Source: Caulobacter sp. Root1455 (lineage in GTDB: Bacteria > Pseudomonadota > Alphaproteobacteria > Caulobacterales > Caulobacteraceae). From it: a stretch of DNA of 64,000 nucleotides. The notes under the pieces were generated by a model that saw only the letters and a program-made list of their open reading frames with translations, searched no databases and was not told the origin of the DNA. Made by a program: the position numbers and the translations under genes. The stretch spans positions 207,350 through 271,349 of the forward strand of contig NZ_LMFQ01000022.1 of NCBI RefSeq assembly GCF_001426905.1, read 5' to 3'. Shown here one piece after another: positions 49,194 through 58,413 of this stretch. Each line of letters starts with the position of its first letter. Position 1 is the stretch's first letter.

Positions 49194-50135
49194 ATGCGCC
49201 TGAAGACGATCCACGGCTGGAAGGACGTGCCGCCGGCCGAACGGGGCGCCTGCGTGGCCCTGGGCAATTTCGACGGCGTGCATCGCGGCCACCAGCAGGT
49301 GATCGCCCAGGCGGCGAAAGCCTCGCTGGCCGACAAGCTGCCGCTGGGCGTGGTCACCTTCGACCCGCACCCGCGCCGGCTGTTTCGCCCCACCGAGCCG
49401 GCCTTCAAGCTGATGACCCACCCCCAGCAGGCCCGCGCGCTGGAGGCCCTGGGCGTGGACCTGCTGTACCTGCTGCCGTTCGACTTCGAGATGGCCAGCT
49501 TCAACGACCGCGAGTTCGTCGAGAAGGTGCTGGTGGGAGGCCTCGGCGTTAAGCACGTCGCCGTCGGCTTCGACATCTCGTTCGGCCGAGGCCGCACCGG
49601 CAGCGCCGACCTGATGAAGGCCTATGGCCAGGAGTACGGCTTCTCGGTCTCGGTGGCCGAACCGGTGGCCAACCGCGAGGGCGAGAAGTTCTCGTCGACC
49701 GGGGTGCGCGACGCCCTGCGCGACGGACACCCCGAGGGCGCCGCGCGCATCCTGGGCCGGCCGTTCGCCATCGAGGGCGTCGTGCGGCGCGGCCAGCAGC
49801 TGGGCCGCCAGCTGGGCTTCCCCACGGCCAATGTCGAGGTCGAGGACTATGTGGTGCCCAAGCTGGGCGTCTACGCCACCCGCACCCGCCTGCCGGACGG
49901 CCGCGAGGTGCCCGGCGTGGCCAATCTGGGCAACAACCCCACCACCGGCGAGGTCGAGACCCGGCTGGAGACCTGGCTGTTCGACTTCGACGAGGACCTC
50001 TACGGCCAGGTCATCGAGACCGACCTGATCGCCTTCCTGCGCCCCGAACTGAAGTTCGACAGCATCCCGCTGCTGGTCGAGCAGATCCGGCGCGACGAGG
50101 TCGCCGCCCGGGCGATCGTGGCCCCGGCGTTCTGA
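49194..50135 (+). CDS. ribF: Bifunctional riboflavin kinase / FAD synthetase
   Basis: RibF makes FMN then FAD. The 313-aa protein has the nucleotidyltransferase N-terminus ACVALGNFDGVHRGHQQVIA and FDISFGRGRTGSADLMKAYG, then the kinase C-terminus: RRGQQLGRQLGFPTANVEVE, GVYATRTRLPDGREVPGVAN and LGNNPTTGEVETRLETWLFD. Length is typical. Known neighbours such as ileS and lspA follow a few genes later, an order common in proteobacteria. Confidence 0.97.
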   Translation: MRLKTIHGWKDVPPAERGACVALGNFDGVHRGHQQVIAQAAKASLADKLPLGVVTFDPHPRRLFRPTEPAFKLMTHPQQARALEALGVDLLYLLPFDFEMASFNDREFVEKVLVGGLGVKHVAVGFDISFGRGRTGSADLMKAYGQEYGFSVSVAEPVANREGEKFSSTGVRDALRDGHPEGAARILGRPFAIEGVVRRGQQLGRQLGFPTANVEVEDYVVPKLGVYATRTRLPDGREVPGVANLGNNPTTGEVETRLETWLFDFDEDLYGQVIETDLIAFLRPELKFDSIPLLVEQIRRDEVAARAIVAPAF

Positions 50136-50188
50136 GGCGTTTGATCAAGCGCTTGGCGTGAAGGCCGGGCGGGGTCTAACGTGGTCGC

Positions 50189-50389
50189 ATGGCAACGCAC
50201 CTGAACGCTGACGACCGCCTCCTCATGGACCGCTATTTCGATTGCGTGCTCCTGCGCTATTCGGAGGGCGTCTACAATCTCGACACCGCCCGGGCCGAAC
50301 TGGCCGAGGCCTTCCTGCAGATGACCCGGGAGGAGCCCGGCTTCCGCACCCACATGCAGGCCGTGGTCGACGCGCGCGACGACGCCTAG
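50189..50389 (+). CDS. Small hypothetical protein
   Basis: A 66-aa soluble protein (MATHLNADDRLLMDRYFDCV at the start) that looks fully helical, with LRYSEGVYNLDTARAELAEA in the middle and no export signal. Base composition and codon use match its neighbours. It follows ribF after 53 bp and precedes a dispersed repeat. No family recognised. Confidence 0.65.
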   Translation: MATHLNADDRLLMDRYFDCVLLRYSEGVYNLDTARAELAEAFLQMTREEPGFRTHMQAVVDARDDA

Positions 50390-50429
50390 ATCTTGTCGCC
50401 ATTCGTGGGTGATCCCCCACTTTTCAGTC

Positions 50430-50555
50430 GTCATTCCCGCCCTTGTGGCGGGAACCCCTTTGTCCGTAGCAAGTGCGCGTGTGTGGCGCGCTGGCGCGCC
50501 AAAGCGCTTCACCGTCGGCTGAACCAGGGGTTCCCGCCACAAGGGCGGGAATGAC
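50430..50555. repeat. Dispersed inverted repeat, family C
   Basis: GTCATTCCCGCCCTTGTGGC and GCCACAAGGGCGGGAATGAC are perfect 20-bp arms. The interior (GCGCGCTGGCGCGCCAAAGC, then CACCGTCGGCTGAACCAGGG) is the reverse complement of that in the copy at 6295-6420. Confidence 0.88.
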
Positions 50556-50688
50556 GGACAAAGGGAAGGGTTCGGAGACCGGCTGAACGGTCCAAACGCT
50601 GAATGTCGATAGGCCCTAGGACGACACGCGCCGACTCGCCAACCTCCGTTCTTCCCGTTAACCTTTGCCGTTCACGGGCGGGGGCCGG

Positions 50689-51783
50689 ATGTTGAAAGCG
50701 CGCAAGTACGAGATCTTCGCCAAGGCCCGGCGGCCCAAGGGGCCGCGGCGGCATGAGATCCTCTCCTATCCCGACCACGAGGCCGAGGGCGCGGTGTTCG
50801 TGCTCGACCCCGGCGGGCCGGCGCCGTTCTGCGTGGTCCCCCCGACCGACGACGGCCTGCTGGACGCCTATTCCAACGCCGTGGTCCGCGCCGTCGAGGT
50901 GGTCGGACCCAGCGTCGTGCGCATCCATCCGATGCTGGAGGACCCGCGCATGCAGGGCGTCGGCTCGGGCTTCGCCATCGCGCCGAACGGCCTGATCCTG
51001 ACCAACAGCCACGTGGTCCAGGGCGCCAACCGCTTCATCGTCATCACCGCCGAGGGCCGCAGCGTGACGGCCCGTTGCGTCGGCGACGATCCCGACACCG
51101 ACCTGGCCCTGCTGCAGCTGGACCAGCGTCTGGACCTGCCGGTCGCCAAGCTGGGCAACTCCAAGGCTTTGCGGCGCGGCCAGCTGGTGATCGCCATCGG
51201 CGCCCCGCTGGGCTTCGAGGCGACGGTGACCACCGGCGTGGTCTCGGCGATGGGCCGGTCCCTGCGCGGCGAGCGCGGCCGGCTGATCGAGGACCTGATC
51301 CAGACCGACGCCGCCCTCAATCCCGGCAACAGCGGCGGCCCGCTGGTCAGCTCGTCCGGCGAGGTGGTGGGCATCGCCACCGCCGTGATCGCCGGCTATC
51401 CGGGCCTGTGCTTCGCCGTGGCCTCCAACACCGCCAGCTTCGTGATCGCCGAGCTGATCGACCACGGCCACGTGCGGCGCGGCTCGATCGGCCTGGTCGC
51501 CCAGCAGGCCCCGATCCCGCCGGGCCTGGCCCGGGCGACGGGCGTGACCCAGGGCTATGCGGTGTTCGTGGCCCAGGTCGACGCCGGCGGTCCCGCCGCC
51601 AAGGCCGGGGTGCGCGAGGGCGACCTGCTGATCAGCGCCGGCGGCGCGCCGCTGACCGGCCTGGACGACCTGCTGCGCGCCCTGGACCACCACAGCATCG
51701 ACAAGCCCGCCCCGTTCGTCCTGATCCGCCAGGGCAAGCTGATGACGGTGATGATTACCCCCCGGGCGCGCAAGCGCGGTTAA
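50689..51783 (+). CDS. HtrA/DegP-like serine protease with PDZ domain, no export signal seen
   Basis: A 364-aa protein. Catalytic triad in the HtrA arrangement: His108 (TNSHVVQGA), Asp138 (DTDLALLQL), Ser215 (NPGNSGGPLV). The protease domain spans about 60-250. The C-terminal 95 residues have a PDZ pattern (GYAVFVAQVDAGGPAAKAGV, REGDLLISAGGAPLTGLDDL). Residues 1-60 are basic and polar, with no signal peptide or membrane helix, unlike DegP. It may be cytoplasmic or the true start may lie elsewhere, though no better one is seen. GGGGGCCGG precedes the ATG at 50689. Confidence 0.88.
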   Translation: MLKARKYEIFAKARRPKGPRRHEILSYPDHEAEGAVFVLDPGGPAPFCVVPPTDDGLLDAYSNAVVRAVEVVGPSVVRIHPMLEDPRMQGVGSGFAIAPNGLILTNSHVVQGANRFIVITAEGRSVTARCVGDDPDTDLALLQLDQRLDLPVAKLGNSKALRRGQLVIAIGAPLGFEATVTTGVVSAMGRSLRGERGRLIEDLIQTDAALNPGNSGGPLVSSSGEVVGIATAVIAGYPGLCFAVASNTASFVIAELIDHGHVRRGSIGLVAQQAPIPPGLARATGVTQGYAVFVAQVDAGGPAAKAGVREGDLLISAGGAPLTGLDDLLRALDHHSIDKPAPFVLIRQGKLMTVMITPRARKRG

Positions 51784-51916
51784 GATCGTCGGATACCCGA
51801 CAGGCTTAAGCAAAGCCGTGTCCGAATCTTGAGAAAATACGGATAACGTTGATTTTTCACCATAGACGCAACCCACGGCCACCCCTACACTTTTGGCGTC
51901 AGTGGAGGAAATTCAC

Positions 51917-52168
51917 GTGGGGTCTGAGGTTCGGGTGAGACGCTTGTGGCGGAAGACTTGGCGCGCGGCGCGGCTCCTCCTGCCCCCCAAACCGATCCTG
52001 ACCTCGCTGGAAGGCAAGATCCTGGCCTCCGCCTGGGCCCTGGCCGCCCTGACCACCCTCAGCGTCGCCCTGGCCCAGGGCCTGCGGATGTTCCTGCTCT
52101 CGGCCCTGGCCGTCCTGTTCGGCACCCTGGCGGCGTTGTGGATGCTGGACGGCCTGGCGCGGCGGTAG
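51917..52168 (+). CDS. Small membrane protein with two hydrophobic segments
   Basis: An 83-aa protein starting with GTG at 51917, supported by GGAGG 8 nt upstream; TTG and GTG codons further up are inside or before that site. The N-terminus is strongly basic (VRVRRLWRKTWRAARLLLPP) and is followed by two helices (ILASAWALAALTTLSVALAQ and MFLLSALAVLFGTLAALWML). Inner membrane by the positive-inside rule. Unknown function. Confidence 0.65.
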   Translation: MGSEVRVRRLWRKTWRAARLLLPPKPILTSLEGKILASAWALAALTTLSVALAQGLRMFLLSALAVLFGTLAALWMLDGLARR

Positions 52169-52172
52169 GGCC

Positions 52173-52343
52173 CTCTCCTCACCCGTGAAACGGGGGAGGT
52201 GGCGCGATGCGGATACGCATCGTGACGGAGGGGGCGCTCCACAGGTTCAACAAAACCCAGCCGACTAGAGGCGGCTCGACGCCCCCTCCGTCACGGCGCC
52301 GATGGCGCCGCGCCACCTCCCCCGCTTTGCGGGTGAGGAGAAG
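52173..52343. repeat. Dispersed inverted repeat, family F
   Basis: CTCCTCACCCGTGAAACGGG at the left, CCCCGCTTTGCGGGTGAGGA at the right, inner GACGGAGGGGGCG / CGCCCCCTCCGTC. It lies in the leader of ileS and may act on transcription coming from upstream. Confidence 0.8.
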
Positions 52344-52531
52344 CATCCCCGTTTGCCCCTCCCCTCCGCCTCTGCTATCCCCCGCCCCATGCCTTTCGTT
52401 CGGAAAACCCCGCGAATTAACCGCCCGGCGTGACGCCGCCGGACGAGCGCTCCAGCGCGCGCCGGCCCATCACGCCGGGAATGACCACCCCGCACCTTCC
52501 TTCCGAACATTCCAAGCTGGATAGCTCTCCC

Positions 52532-55519
52532 ATGGCCGACGACGCCACGACGACCGCCCGCGACTACCGCGAAACCGTCTTCCTTCCCGACACCCCGTTC
52601 CCGATGCGCGGCGGCCTGCCCAAGAAGGAGCCCGAGATCCTGGAAGGCTGGGCGGCGCTGTCCGACAAGGGCCTGTACGGCGCGGTGCGCGCCGCGCGGC
52701 AGGCCGCCGGCGCCCCGCTGTTCGTGCTGCACGACGGCCCGCCCTACGCCAACGGCGCGATCCACATCGGCCACGCCCTGAACAAGACGCTGAAGGACTT
52801 CGTGGTCCGCTCGCGCTTCGCCCTGGGCTACGACGTCGACTACGTGCCCGGCTGGGACTGCCACGGCCTGCCGATCGAGTGGAAGATCGAGGAAGAGTTC
52901 CGCGCCAAGGGCCGCCGCAAGGACGAGGTGCCGGCCGCCGAGTTCCGCAAGCGCTGCCGCGAATACGCCGCCGGCTGGATCGAGGCCCAGAAGGTCGAGT
53001 TCCAGCGTCTGGGCGTGCTGGGCGACTGGTGGAACCGCTACGCCACCATGGACTACGGCAGCGAGGCGACCATCGTCGCCGAGTTCCACAAGTTCGCCAC
53101 CAGCGGCCAGCTCTATCGCGGCTCCAAGCCCGTGATGTGGAGCCCGGTCGAGCGCACGGCCCTGGCCGACGCCGAGATCGAGTATCACGATCACACGAGC
53201 CCGACCGTGTGGGTGAAGTTCCCGGTCAAGGCCTATGACGAGGACCGCTACGCCCTGTCGGGCAACGACGCCGGCGACAACGTCTTCCGCCTGCCGCCCA
53301 ACGACGCCTCGGTCGTGATCTGGACCACCACCCCGTGGACCATCCCGGCCAACCGGGCGATCTCGTTCGGGCCCAAGGTCGAGTATGGTCTCTACGAGGT
53401 CGAGGCCCTGGAGGAGAACCTGGAGTTCGCCCCGTGGTCCAAGGTCGGCGACCGCCTGATCGTCGCCGACAAGCTGGCCGAGGACGTGCGCAAGGCCGCC
53501 AAGGTCGCCCAATGGCGCCGCGCCGAGCCGGTCGACCCGACGGGCCTGATCTGCGCCCACCCGCTGGCCCAGTTCGCGCCCGATCCCGCAACGGGCTACG
53601 GCTTCGACGTGCCGCTGCTGGCCGGCGAGCACGTGACCGACGACGCCGGCACAGGCTTCGTCCACACCGCCCCGGGCCACGGCGCCGACGACTATCTGGT
53701 CTGGCTGAAGAGCGGCTACGCCCTGGACTCGATCCCCGACACCGTCGATCCCGACGGCGCCTATTTCCCGCACGTGCCGCTGTTCGGCGGCCTGAAGGTC
53801 ATCGAGACCGAGGGCAAGAAGGCCGGCAAGTTCGGTCCGGCCAACCCGGCCGTGATGGACAAGCTGATCGAGGCCGGGAACCTGCTGGCCCGCGGCCGCG
53901 TCGAGCACAGCTATCCGCACAGCTGGCGCTCCAAGGCCCCGGTGATCTTCCGCAACACCCCGCAGTGGTTCATCCGCATGGACCAGCCGGTGCCGACCCT
54001 GGGCGGCAAGACCCTGCGCGAGACGGCCGTCCAGGCCATCGCCGACACCGCCTTCCACCCCGACGCCGGCCGCAACCGCATCGGCTCGATGGTCGAGACC
54101 CGGCCCGACTGGCTGATCAGCCGCCAGCGCGCCTGGGGCACGCCCCTGGCCATGTTCGTCGACAAGGACACCGGCGTCCCGCTGATGGACGAGGCGGTCA
54201 ACCGCCGCATCCTCGACGCCATCCAGGACGGCGGCAGCGACGCCTGGTTCGAGCTGCCCGACAGCCACTTCCTGGGCGACCGCGACCCGGCCCAGTACGA
54301 AAAGGTCGTCGACATCCTCGACGTCTGGTTCGACAGCGGCTCGACCCACGCCTTCACGCTGGAAGGCCGCAACGACAGCCGCTCGCCGGCCGACCTCTAT
54401 CTGGAAGGCTCGGACCAGCACCGCGGCTGGTTCCAGTCGTCGCTTCTGGAGAGCTGCGGCACGCGCGGCCGCGCGCCGTACAAGGGCGTTCTGACCCACG
54501 GGTTCACCCAGGACGAGAACGGCGAGAAGATGTCCAAGTCCAAGGGCAACACCGTCGAGCCCCAGACCATCACCAAGGAAAGCGGCGCCGAGATCCTGCG
54601 GCTGTGGGCGGCGATGGTCGACTATTCGGAGGACCAGCGGATCGGCAAGACGATCCTGGCCACCACCACCGACGCCTATCGCAAGCTGCGCAACACCACC
54701 CGCTACCTGCTGGGCGCCCTGGCCGGCTTCGACGAGGCCGAGCGGGTCACCGACTACGCCGACTTCCCGCCGCTGGAGAAGTACATCCTGCACCGCCTGT
54801 GGGAGCTCGACGCCCACGTGAAGGCGTCCTACGAGGCCTACCGCTTCAGCGACGTGATCCGGCCGCTGATCGACTTCTGCCAGGGCGACCTGTCCAGCCT
54901 GTTCTTCGACATCCGCAAGGACAGCCTCTATTGCGACGCGCCGACCGCGTTGCGCCGCCGGGCCTATCGCACGGTGCTGGATTACGTGTTCGAGCGCCTG
55001 ACCGTGTGGCTGTCGCCCCTGACCAGCTTCACCATGGAAGAGGCCTGGACGACGCGCTTCCCCGACGCCGGTTCGAACGTGCTGCGGGTGATGCCCGAGA
55101 CCCCGGCCGCCTGGCGCAACGACGCCGAGGCCGCCCGCTGGGCCAAGGTCGAGACCGTGACCTCGGTGGTCACCTCGGCCCTGGAGGTCGAGCGCCGCGA
55201 CAAGCGGATCGGTTCGGCCCTGGAGGCCGCGCCGGTGGTGCACATCGCCCAGCCCGACCTGCTGGCCGCCTTCGACGGCCTGGACGCCGCCGAGGTGTTC
55301 CGCACCAGCGCCGCGACCCTGGTGGCCGGGACGTCGGCCGGGGCCTTCGCCCTGGACGAGGTCAAGGGCGTGGCCGTCGAGGTCAAGCTGGCCGAAGGCA
55401 AGAAGTGCGCCCGCTCGTGGCGCATCCTGCCGGAGGTGGGAACCGATCCGCGCTATCCGGAGCTCAGCCTACGTGACGCCGAAGCTGTGGCGTGGTGGGA
55501 TGCGCGGCACGCGGTTTAA
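52532..55519 (+). CDS. ileS: Isoleucyl-tRNA synthetase
   Basis: A 995-aa class I aminoacyl-tRNA synthetase. HIGH at 78-81 (GAIHIGHALNKTLKDF) and KMSKS at 666-670 (GEKMSKSKGN) form the ATP site; the editing domain lies between (TTTPWTIPANRAISFGPK; HTAPGHGADDYLVW). The C-terminal zinc finger of E. coli-type IleS is lost: where two CxxC pairs are expected, this protein has CARSW and no second pair. No T-box leader is present, as expected outside Firmicutes. The ATG at 52532 is the family-like start; in-frame ATGs upstream are possible. Confidence 0.98.
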   Translation: MADDATTTARDYRETVFLPDTPFPMRGGLPKKEPEILEGWAALSDKGLYGAVRAARQAAGAPLFVLHDGPPYANGAIHIGHALNKTLKDFVVRSRFALGYDVDYVPGWDCHGLPIEWKIEEEFRAKGRRKDEVPAAEFRKRCREYAAGWIEAQKVEFQRLGVLGDWWNRYATMDYGSEATIVAEFHKFATSGQLYRGSKPVMWSPVERTALADAEIEYHDHTSPTVWVKFPVKAYDEDRYALSGNDAGDNVFRLPPNDASVVIWTTTPWTIPANRAISFGPKVEYGLYEVEALEENLEFAPWSKVGDRLIVADKLAEDVRKAAKVAQWRRAEPVDPTGLICAHPLAQFAPDPATGYGFDVPLLAGEHVTDDAGTGFVHTAPGHGADDYLVWLKSGYALDSIPDTVDPDGAYFPHVPLFGGLKVIETEGKKAGKFGPANPAVMDKLIEAGNLLARGRVEHSYPHSWRSKAPVIFRNTPQWFIRMDQPVPTLGGKTLRETAVQAIADTAFHPDAGRNRIGSMVETRPDWLISRQRAWGTPLAMFVDKDTGVPLMDEAVNRRILDAIQDGGSDAWFELPDSHFLGDRDPAQYEKVVDILDVWFDSGSTHAFTLEGRNDSRSPADLYLEGSDQHRGWFQSSLLESCGTRGRAPYKGVLTHGFTQDENGEKMSKSKGNTVEPQTITKESGAEILRLWAAMVDYSEDQRIGKTILATTTDAYRKLRNTTRYLLGALAGFDEAERVTDYADFPPLEKYILHRLWELDAHVKASYEAYRFSDVIRPLIDFCQGDLSSLFFDIRKDSLYCDAPTALRRRAYRTVLDYVFERLTVWLSPLTSFTMEEAWTTRFPDAGSNVLRVMPETPAAWRNDAEAARWAKVETVTSVVTSALEVERRDKRIGSALEAAPVVHIAQPDLLAAFDGLDAAEVFRTSAATLVAGTSAGAFALDEVKGVAVEVKLAEGKKCARSWRILPEVGTDPRYPELSLRDAEAVAWWDARHAV

Positions 55520-55523
55520 GATC

Positions 55524-55682
55524 ACCCTCTCCCAGAGGGAGAGGGAGGGAACCGCGCCGCCAGGCGTGGGAGGGTGAGGGGGTAAGACGCCCGACGGCGT
55601 GCCGGCACGCCGGCAAACGGTGTAACCCCTCACCTTCCCACCGCTGCGCGGCGGGCCCCTTCCTCTCCCTCTGGGAGAGGAT
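55524..55682. repeat. Dispersed repeat, family E
   Basis: CCCTCTCCCAGAGGGAGAGG at the left and CCTCTCCCTCTGGGAGAGG at the right are inverted copies and local hairpins; the inner GCGTGGGAGGGTGAGGGG / CCCCTCACCTTCCCACCG also pair. It lies between ileS and lspA. Confidence 0.8.
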
Positions 55683-55703
55683 CAAAGGAAAAGCGGACGA
55701 AGA

Positions 55704-56213
55704 ATGCTCAAGATCACACGCCTCGGCTGGACCGCCTACGCCATCGCGATCGTCACGGTCGTGCTGGACCAGATCAGCAAGGCCTGGATCCTGGCCACGC
55801 TGGGAACCGTGCCCGGCGCCAGCCAGCCGGTGGCCGGCCCGTTCTACCTGACCCTGGTCCACAATTTCGGCATGAGCTTTGGCCTGTTCCGCGGCTCGGA
55901 GCTCAGCCGCTGGCTGCTGACGATCTTCTCGGCCGTCGTGGTGGTGGGCCTGGCGGTCTGGGCGCGCAAGGCGGTCAAGCCGCTGATGGCGGGGGGGATC
56001 GGCCTGATCATCGGCGGGGCGTTCGGCAACAACCTGATCGACCGCATCCGCTACGGCTATGTCGTCGACTTCATCGACGTCTCGCGGATGCATTTCCCCT
56101 GGGTGTTCAACGTCGCCGACTCGGCCATCACCGTCGGGGTCTGCCTGCTGCTGCTGGACAGCTTCCTGGCCGAGGAAAAAAAGCTGGCCAATCCCGACGG
56201 TCACGGGCTGTAG
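55704..56213 (+). CDS. lspA: Lipoprotein signal peptidase (signal peptidase II)
   Basis: LspA cleaves the signal peptide of diacylglyceryl prolipoproteins in the inner membrane. The 169-aa protein has four membrane helices and the conserved boxes VVLDQISKAWIL, LVHNFGMSFGLFRG, GAFGNNLIDRIRYGYVVDFI (first catalytic Asp) and FNVADSAITVGVCLLLLDSF (second catalytic Asp). It would process the many lipoproteins encoded in this window. Confidence 0.97.
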   Translation: MLKITRLGWTAYAIAIVTVVLDQISKAWILATLGTVPGASQPVAGPFYLTLVHNFGMSFGLFRGSELSRWLLTIFSAVVVVGLAVWARKAVKPLMAGGIGLIIGGAFGNNLIDRIRYGYVVDFIDVSRMHFPWVFNVADSAITVGVCLLLLDSFLAEEKKLANPDGHGL

Positions 56214-56245
56214 GGCGTATCGACGTTCAACGGCGGGGGCGAAAA

Positions 56246-56355
56246 CCTCGTCCTTCGACAAACTCAGGATGAGGTTTTTCCGATGCTCAGGATGAGGTTT
56301 TCCTGATGCTCAGCGCCAAAAAATGGTCCTCATCCTGAGCTTGTCGAAGGACGAG
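56246..56355. repeat. Dispersed inverted repeat, family D, with internal duplication
   Basis: CTCGTCCTTCGACAAACTCA at the left and TGAGCTTGTCGAAGGACGAG at the right. The inner end of the left arm is copied twice more (GCTCAGGATGAGGTTTTC), making it longer than other family D copies. Confidence 0.82.
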
Positions 56356-56507
56356 AGCCACGCGCCGAGCTTGAAGACTGATCTGCTTCGACGCGACAGA
56401 TGCGCCCTAACGAAGCCACGATCTCAAGGAAGATTGGCGCCCGGCCTCGGATGTCGTATCGAGAGCGTCCGAAAATGTCGGCCCGGGGGGCCGCTGGAGC
56501 AGGTTTC

Positions 56508-57074
56508 ATGAGTTTCTATCGGGTCGCGACCCTGGGCGTTCTGGCCTCCGTGGCCGCCATGGGCCTCGCCGGTTGCCAGTCCACGTCCAAGGCTCTGGGC
56601 ATGAGCAAGGTCGTTCCGGACGAATTCCGCGTCGTCACCAAGGCCCCGCTGGTGGTGCCGCCCGACTACAGCCTGCGCCCGCCGGCCCCCGGCGAGCCGC
56701 GCCCGCAGGAACTGCAGCCCGAGAGCGCCGCGCGCATGGCCCTGGTCGGCCAGAGCAACGCCGCCAGCCGCTCGGACGGCGAAAAGCTGCTGGTCTCCAA
56801 GGCCGGCGTCGAAAAGGCCGACCCGCTGATCCGCTTCGTCGTCGACGACGAGAACGGCGACCTGGCGCACAAGGACGAGAGCTTCTCGCAGAAGGTCATG
56901 TTCTGGAAGAAGGGCGACAAGACCGCCGCCCCGACCGCGGCCGAGACCGGCGCCACCCAGGCCGCCCCGATCGACGCCGCCACCGAGGAGGCCCGCCTCA
57001 AGAGCCTGACCGGCAACGGCACGATCGTCATCGCCCGCGAAAAGGAAAGCAAGATCAAGCTTCCGGGCCTGTAG
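56508..57074 (+). CDS. bamF: DUF3035 lipoprotein, BamF-like
   Basis: A 188-aa lipoprotein: VATLGVLASVAAMGLAGCQS has a lipobox (LAGC). The following SKALGMSKVVPDEFRVVTKA and PLVVPPDYSLRPPAPGEPRP are the hallmark of DUF3035, known in Caulobacter as BamF, an alphaproteobacterial subunit of the outer-membrane protein assembly complex. The mid and C-terminal parts are of low complexity. Start at 56508 places the signal peptide first. It follows lspA across a repeat; a strong terminator follows. Confidence 0.87.
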   Translation: MSFYRVATLGVLASVAAMGLAGCQSTSKALGMSKVVPDEFRVVTKAPLVVPPDYSLRPPAPGEPRPQELQPESAARMALVGQSNAASRSDGEKLLVSKAGVEKADPLIRFVVDDENGDLAHKDESFSQKVMFWKKGDKTAAPTAAETGATQAAPIDAATEEARLKSLTGNGTIVIAREKESKIKLPGL

Positions 57075-57103
57075 GGCCGGACTTGATCCGCTGAGATTTG
57101 CAG

Positions 57104-57135
57104 AGGCCCGGAGGCGACAGCTTCCGGGCCTTTTT
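57104..57135 (+). terminator. Intrinsic terminator after bamF
   Basis: AGGCCCGGA (57104-57112), 10-nt loop, TCCGGGCCT (57123-57131), then TTTT. It lies 30 bp after the stop. Confidence 0.88.
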
Positions 57136-57145
57136 GCGGCGAACA

Positions 57146-57265
57146 CTTGCCCCCTACGGACCGCTTCGCGGTCGTCTTCCCCCACAGGGGGAAGAGGACG
57201 CCGCGCTTTCGTCCTCCGCCCCCTATGGGGGCGGACAGACCGCGCAGCGGTCAGGTGGGGGCAAG
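57146..57265. repeat. Dispersed repeat, family G
   Basis: Near copy of 7609-7728: CTTGCCCCCTACGGACCGCT, TTTCGTCCTCCGCCCCCTAT, and GCGGTCAGGTGGGGGCAAG at the right end. It separates the terminator of bamF from a convergent gene. Confidence 0.82.
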
Positions 57266-57276
57266 TGGGTGAGCCA

Positions 57277-58224
57277 CTATTCCCCCGGCGTCGACACCTC
57301 GAACCCTCGGCTGCGCATCTGGTCCAGCACCCCGCCCCGCGCCACCAGGCTTCGGATGCCGAACACCGCCACCGCGTGTCCCGGGGTGTTCATCGCCGCG
57401 CTCAGGGCCTCGACCTCGTCGTGCGTGCCCTTGCGCTCCAGATCGGCCATGCCCGGCAGGGCCAGCAGGCAGCGCTGGAAGTTGCGGGGACCGGCGATCG
57501 CGCCGCGCACGTCGCCCCGCGCCCAGGCCCGGGCGGCGGCGCGGGCGGCCTCGGGTCCGGCGTTGACCTCGTCGAGCACGCCCTCCAGGCAGATCAGCCC
57601 GGCCTCGCGCGAGTGCTCGCGCACCGCCGTCTTGACCAGCGGCATGACGTTGTAGGTCGCGGCCGGCCGCGTCTTGACCCGATGCTTGCGGGCCAGGCGG
57701 GCGATCGCGCGCTCCGGCTCGGCCGGCTCCAGCCGCACCGTCTTGCGATAGTCGCCGGCCATCATGATCCCCGCCCCCAGCGGGCTCCAGCCGTTGTAGG
57801 CGTCGGCGCCCTTGCCCAGGACGACGCGGGCCCGCGCCAGCTTGGGCGCCAGCTCACCGACCGAGGCGTCCAGCGGGGCGGCCGACTTCAGCCTGCCGCG
57901 CAGGGCCAGGGCGGCCGGCAGGTCGCCGAGCCCGGCCTTGCCCTCCGGCGGCAGGATCACCGCGAAGGCCCCCTCCAGCCGATGGTCCAGCACGCTCGTG
58001 TCCCAGGCCTGGCCGCGCGGCAGGGCCTGCAGCACGCCCAGCATGTAGATCGTGGTGTCGCCGTCCGAGATCCGCCACCAGGCCGGGCCGGGCAGCTTGG
58101 CGGCGACCACCAGGGCCTCCACGACATTGGCCTCGGGATCGTCGAGGGCGGGCGGGTTCTGGGCGCGGGCGGGGGTGGTGGTGAGAAGCCCAGCGGCCAT
58201 CGCCAGAATCGCTAGTCGCCGCAT
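57277..58224 (-). CDS. TraB/GumN-family exported protein, copy 1
   Basis: A 315-aa protein with a signal peptide (MRRLAILAMAAGLLTTTPAR). It belongs to the TraB/PrgY/GumN fold: PAWWRISDGDTTIYMLGVLQ is the N-terminal signature (WxxxDGDTxIYxLGxxH-like, with Leu-Gln in place of the usual metal-site His), and ALSAAMNTPGHAVAVFGIRS near the C-terminus matches the conserved end (...AVGxxHL). Both usual metal-site histidines seem absent. Possibly a non-catalytic homologue. Paralogue of the next gene upstream (58414-59385). Confidence 0.85.
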   Translation of the reverse strand: MRRLAILAMAAGLLTTTPARAQNPPALDDPEANVVEALVVAAKLPGPAWWRISDGDTTIYMLGVLQALPRGQAWDTSVLDHRLEGAFAVILPPEGKAGLGDLPAALALRGRLKSAAPLDASVGELAPKLARARVVLGKGADAYNGWSPLGAGIMMAGDYRKTVRLEPAEPERAIARLARKHRVKTRPAATYNVMPLVKTAVREHSREAGLICLEGVLDEVNAGPEAARAAARAWARGDVRGAIAGPRNFQRCLLALPGMADLERKGTHDEVEALSAAMNTPGHAVAVFGIRSLVARGGVLDQMRSRGFEVSTPGE

Positions 58225-58273
58225 GCGGGCCTCCGAACCTCGAGATCGAACTCTCGCACTTCGCCTCCGCCGC

Positions 58274-58410
58274 TGTCCCTCCCCTTTATGGGGAGGGGGG
58301 ACCAGCGAAGCTGGTGGGTGGGGCTTCACCGCCGCAACGGCGCCCTGCACCGATCCCCCACCCGACCCGCTACGCGGGCCCCCCTCCCCGCAAGGGGGAG
58401 GGAAGGACAA
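58274..58410. repeat. Dispersed inverted repeat, family H
   Basis: TGTCCCTCCCCTTTATGGGG at the left and CCCCGCAAGGGGGAGGGAAG at the right, with inner GGTGGGTGGGG / CCCCCACCCG. It separates the two tandem TraB/GumN paralogues. Confidence 0.7.
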
Positions 58411-58413
58411 CTG

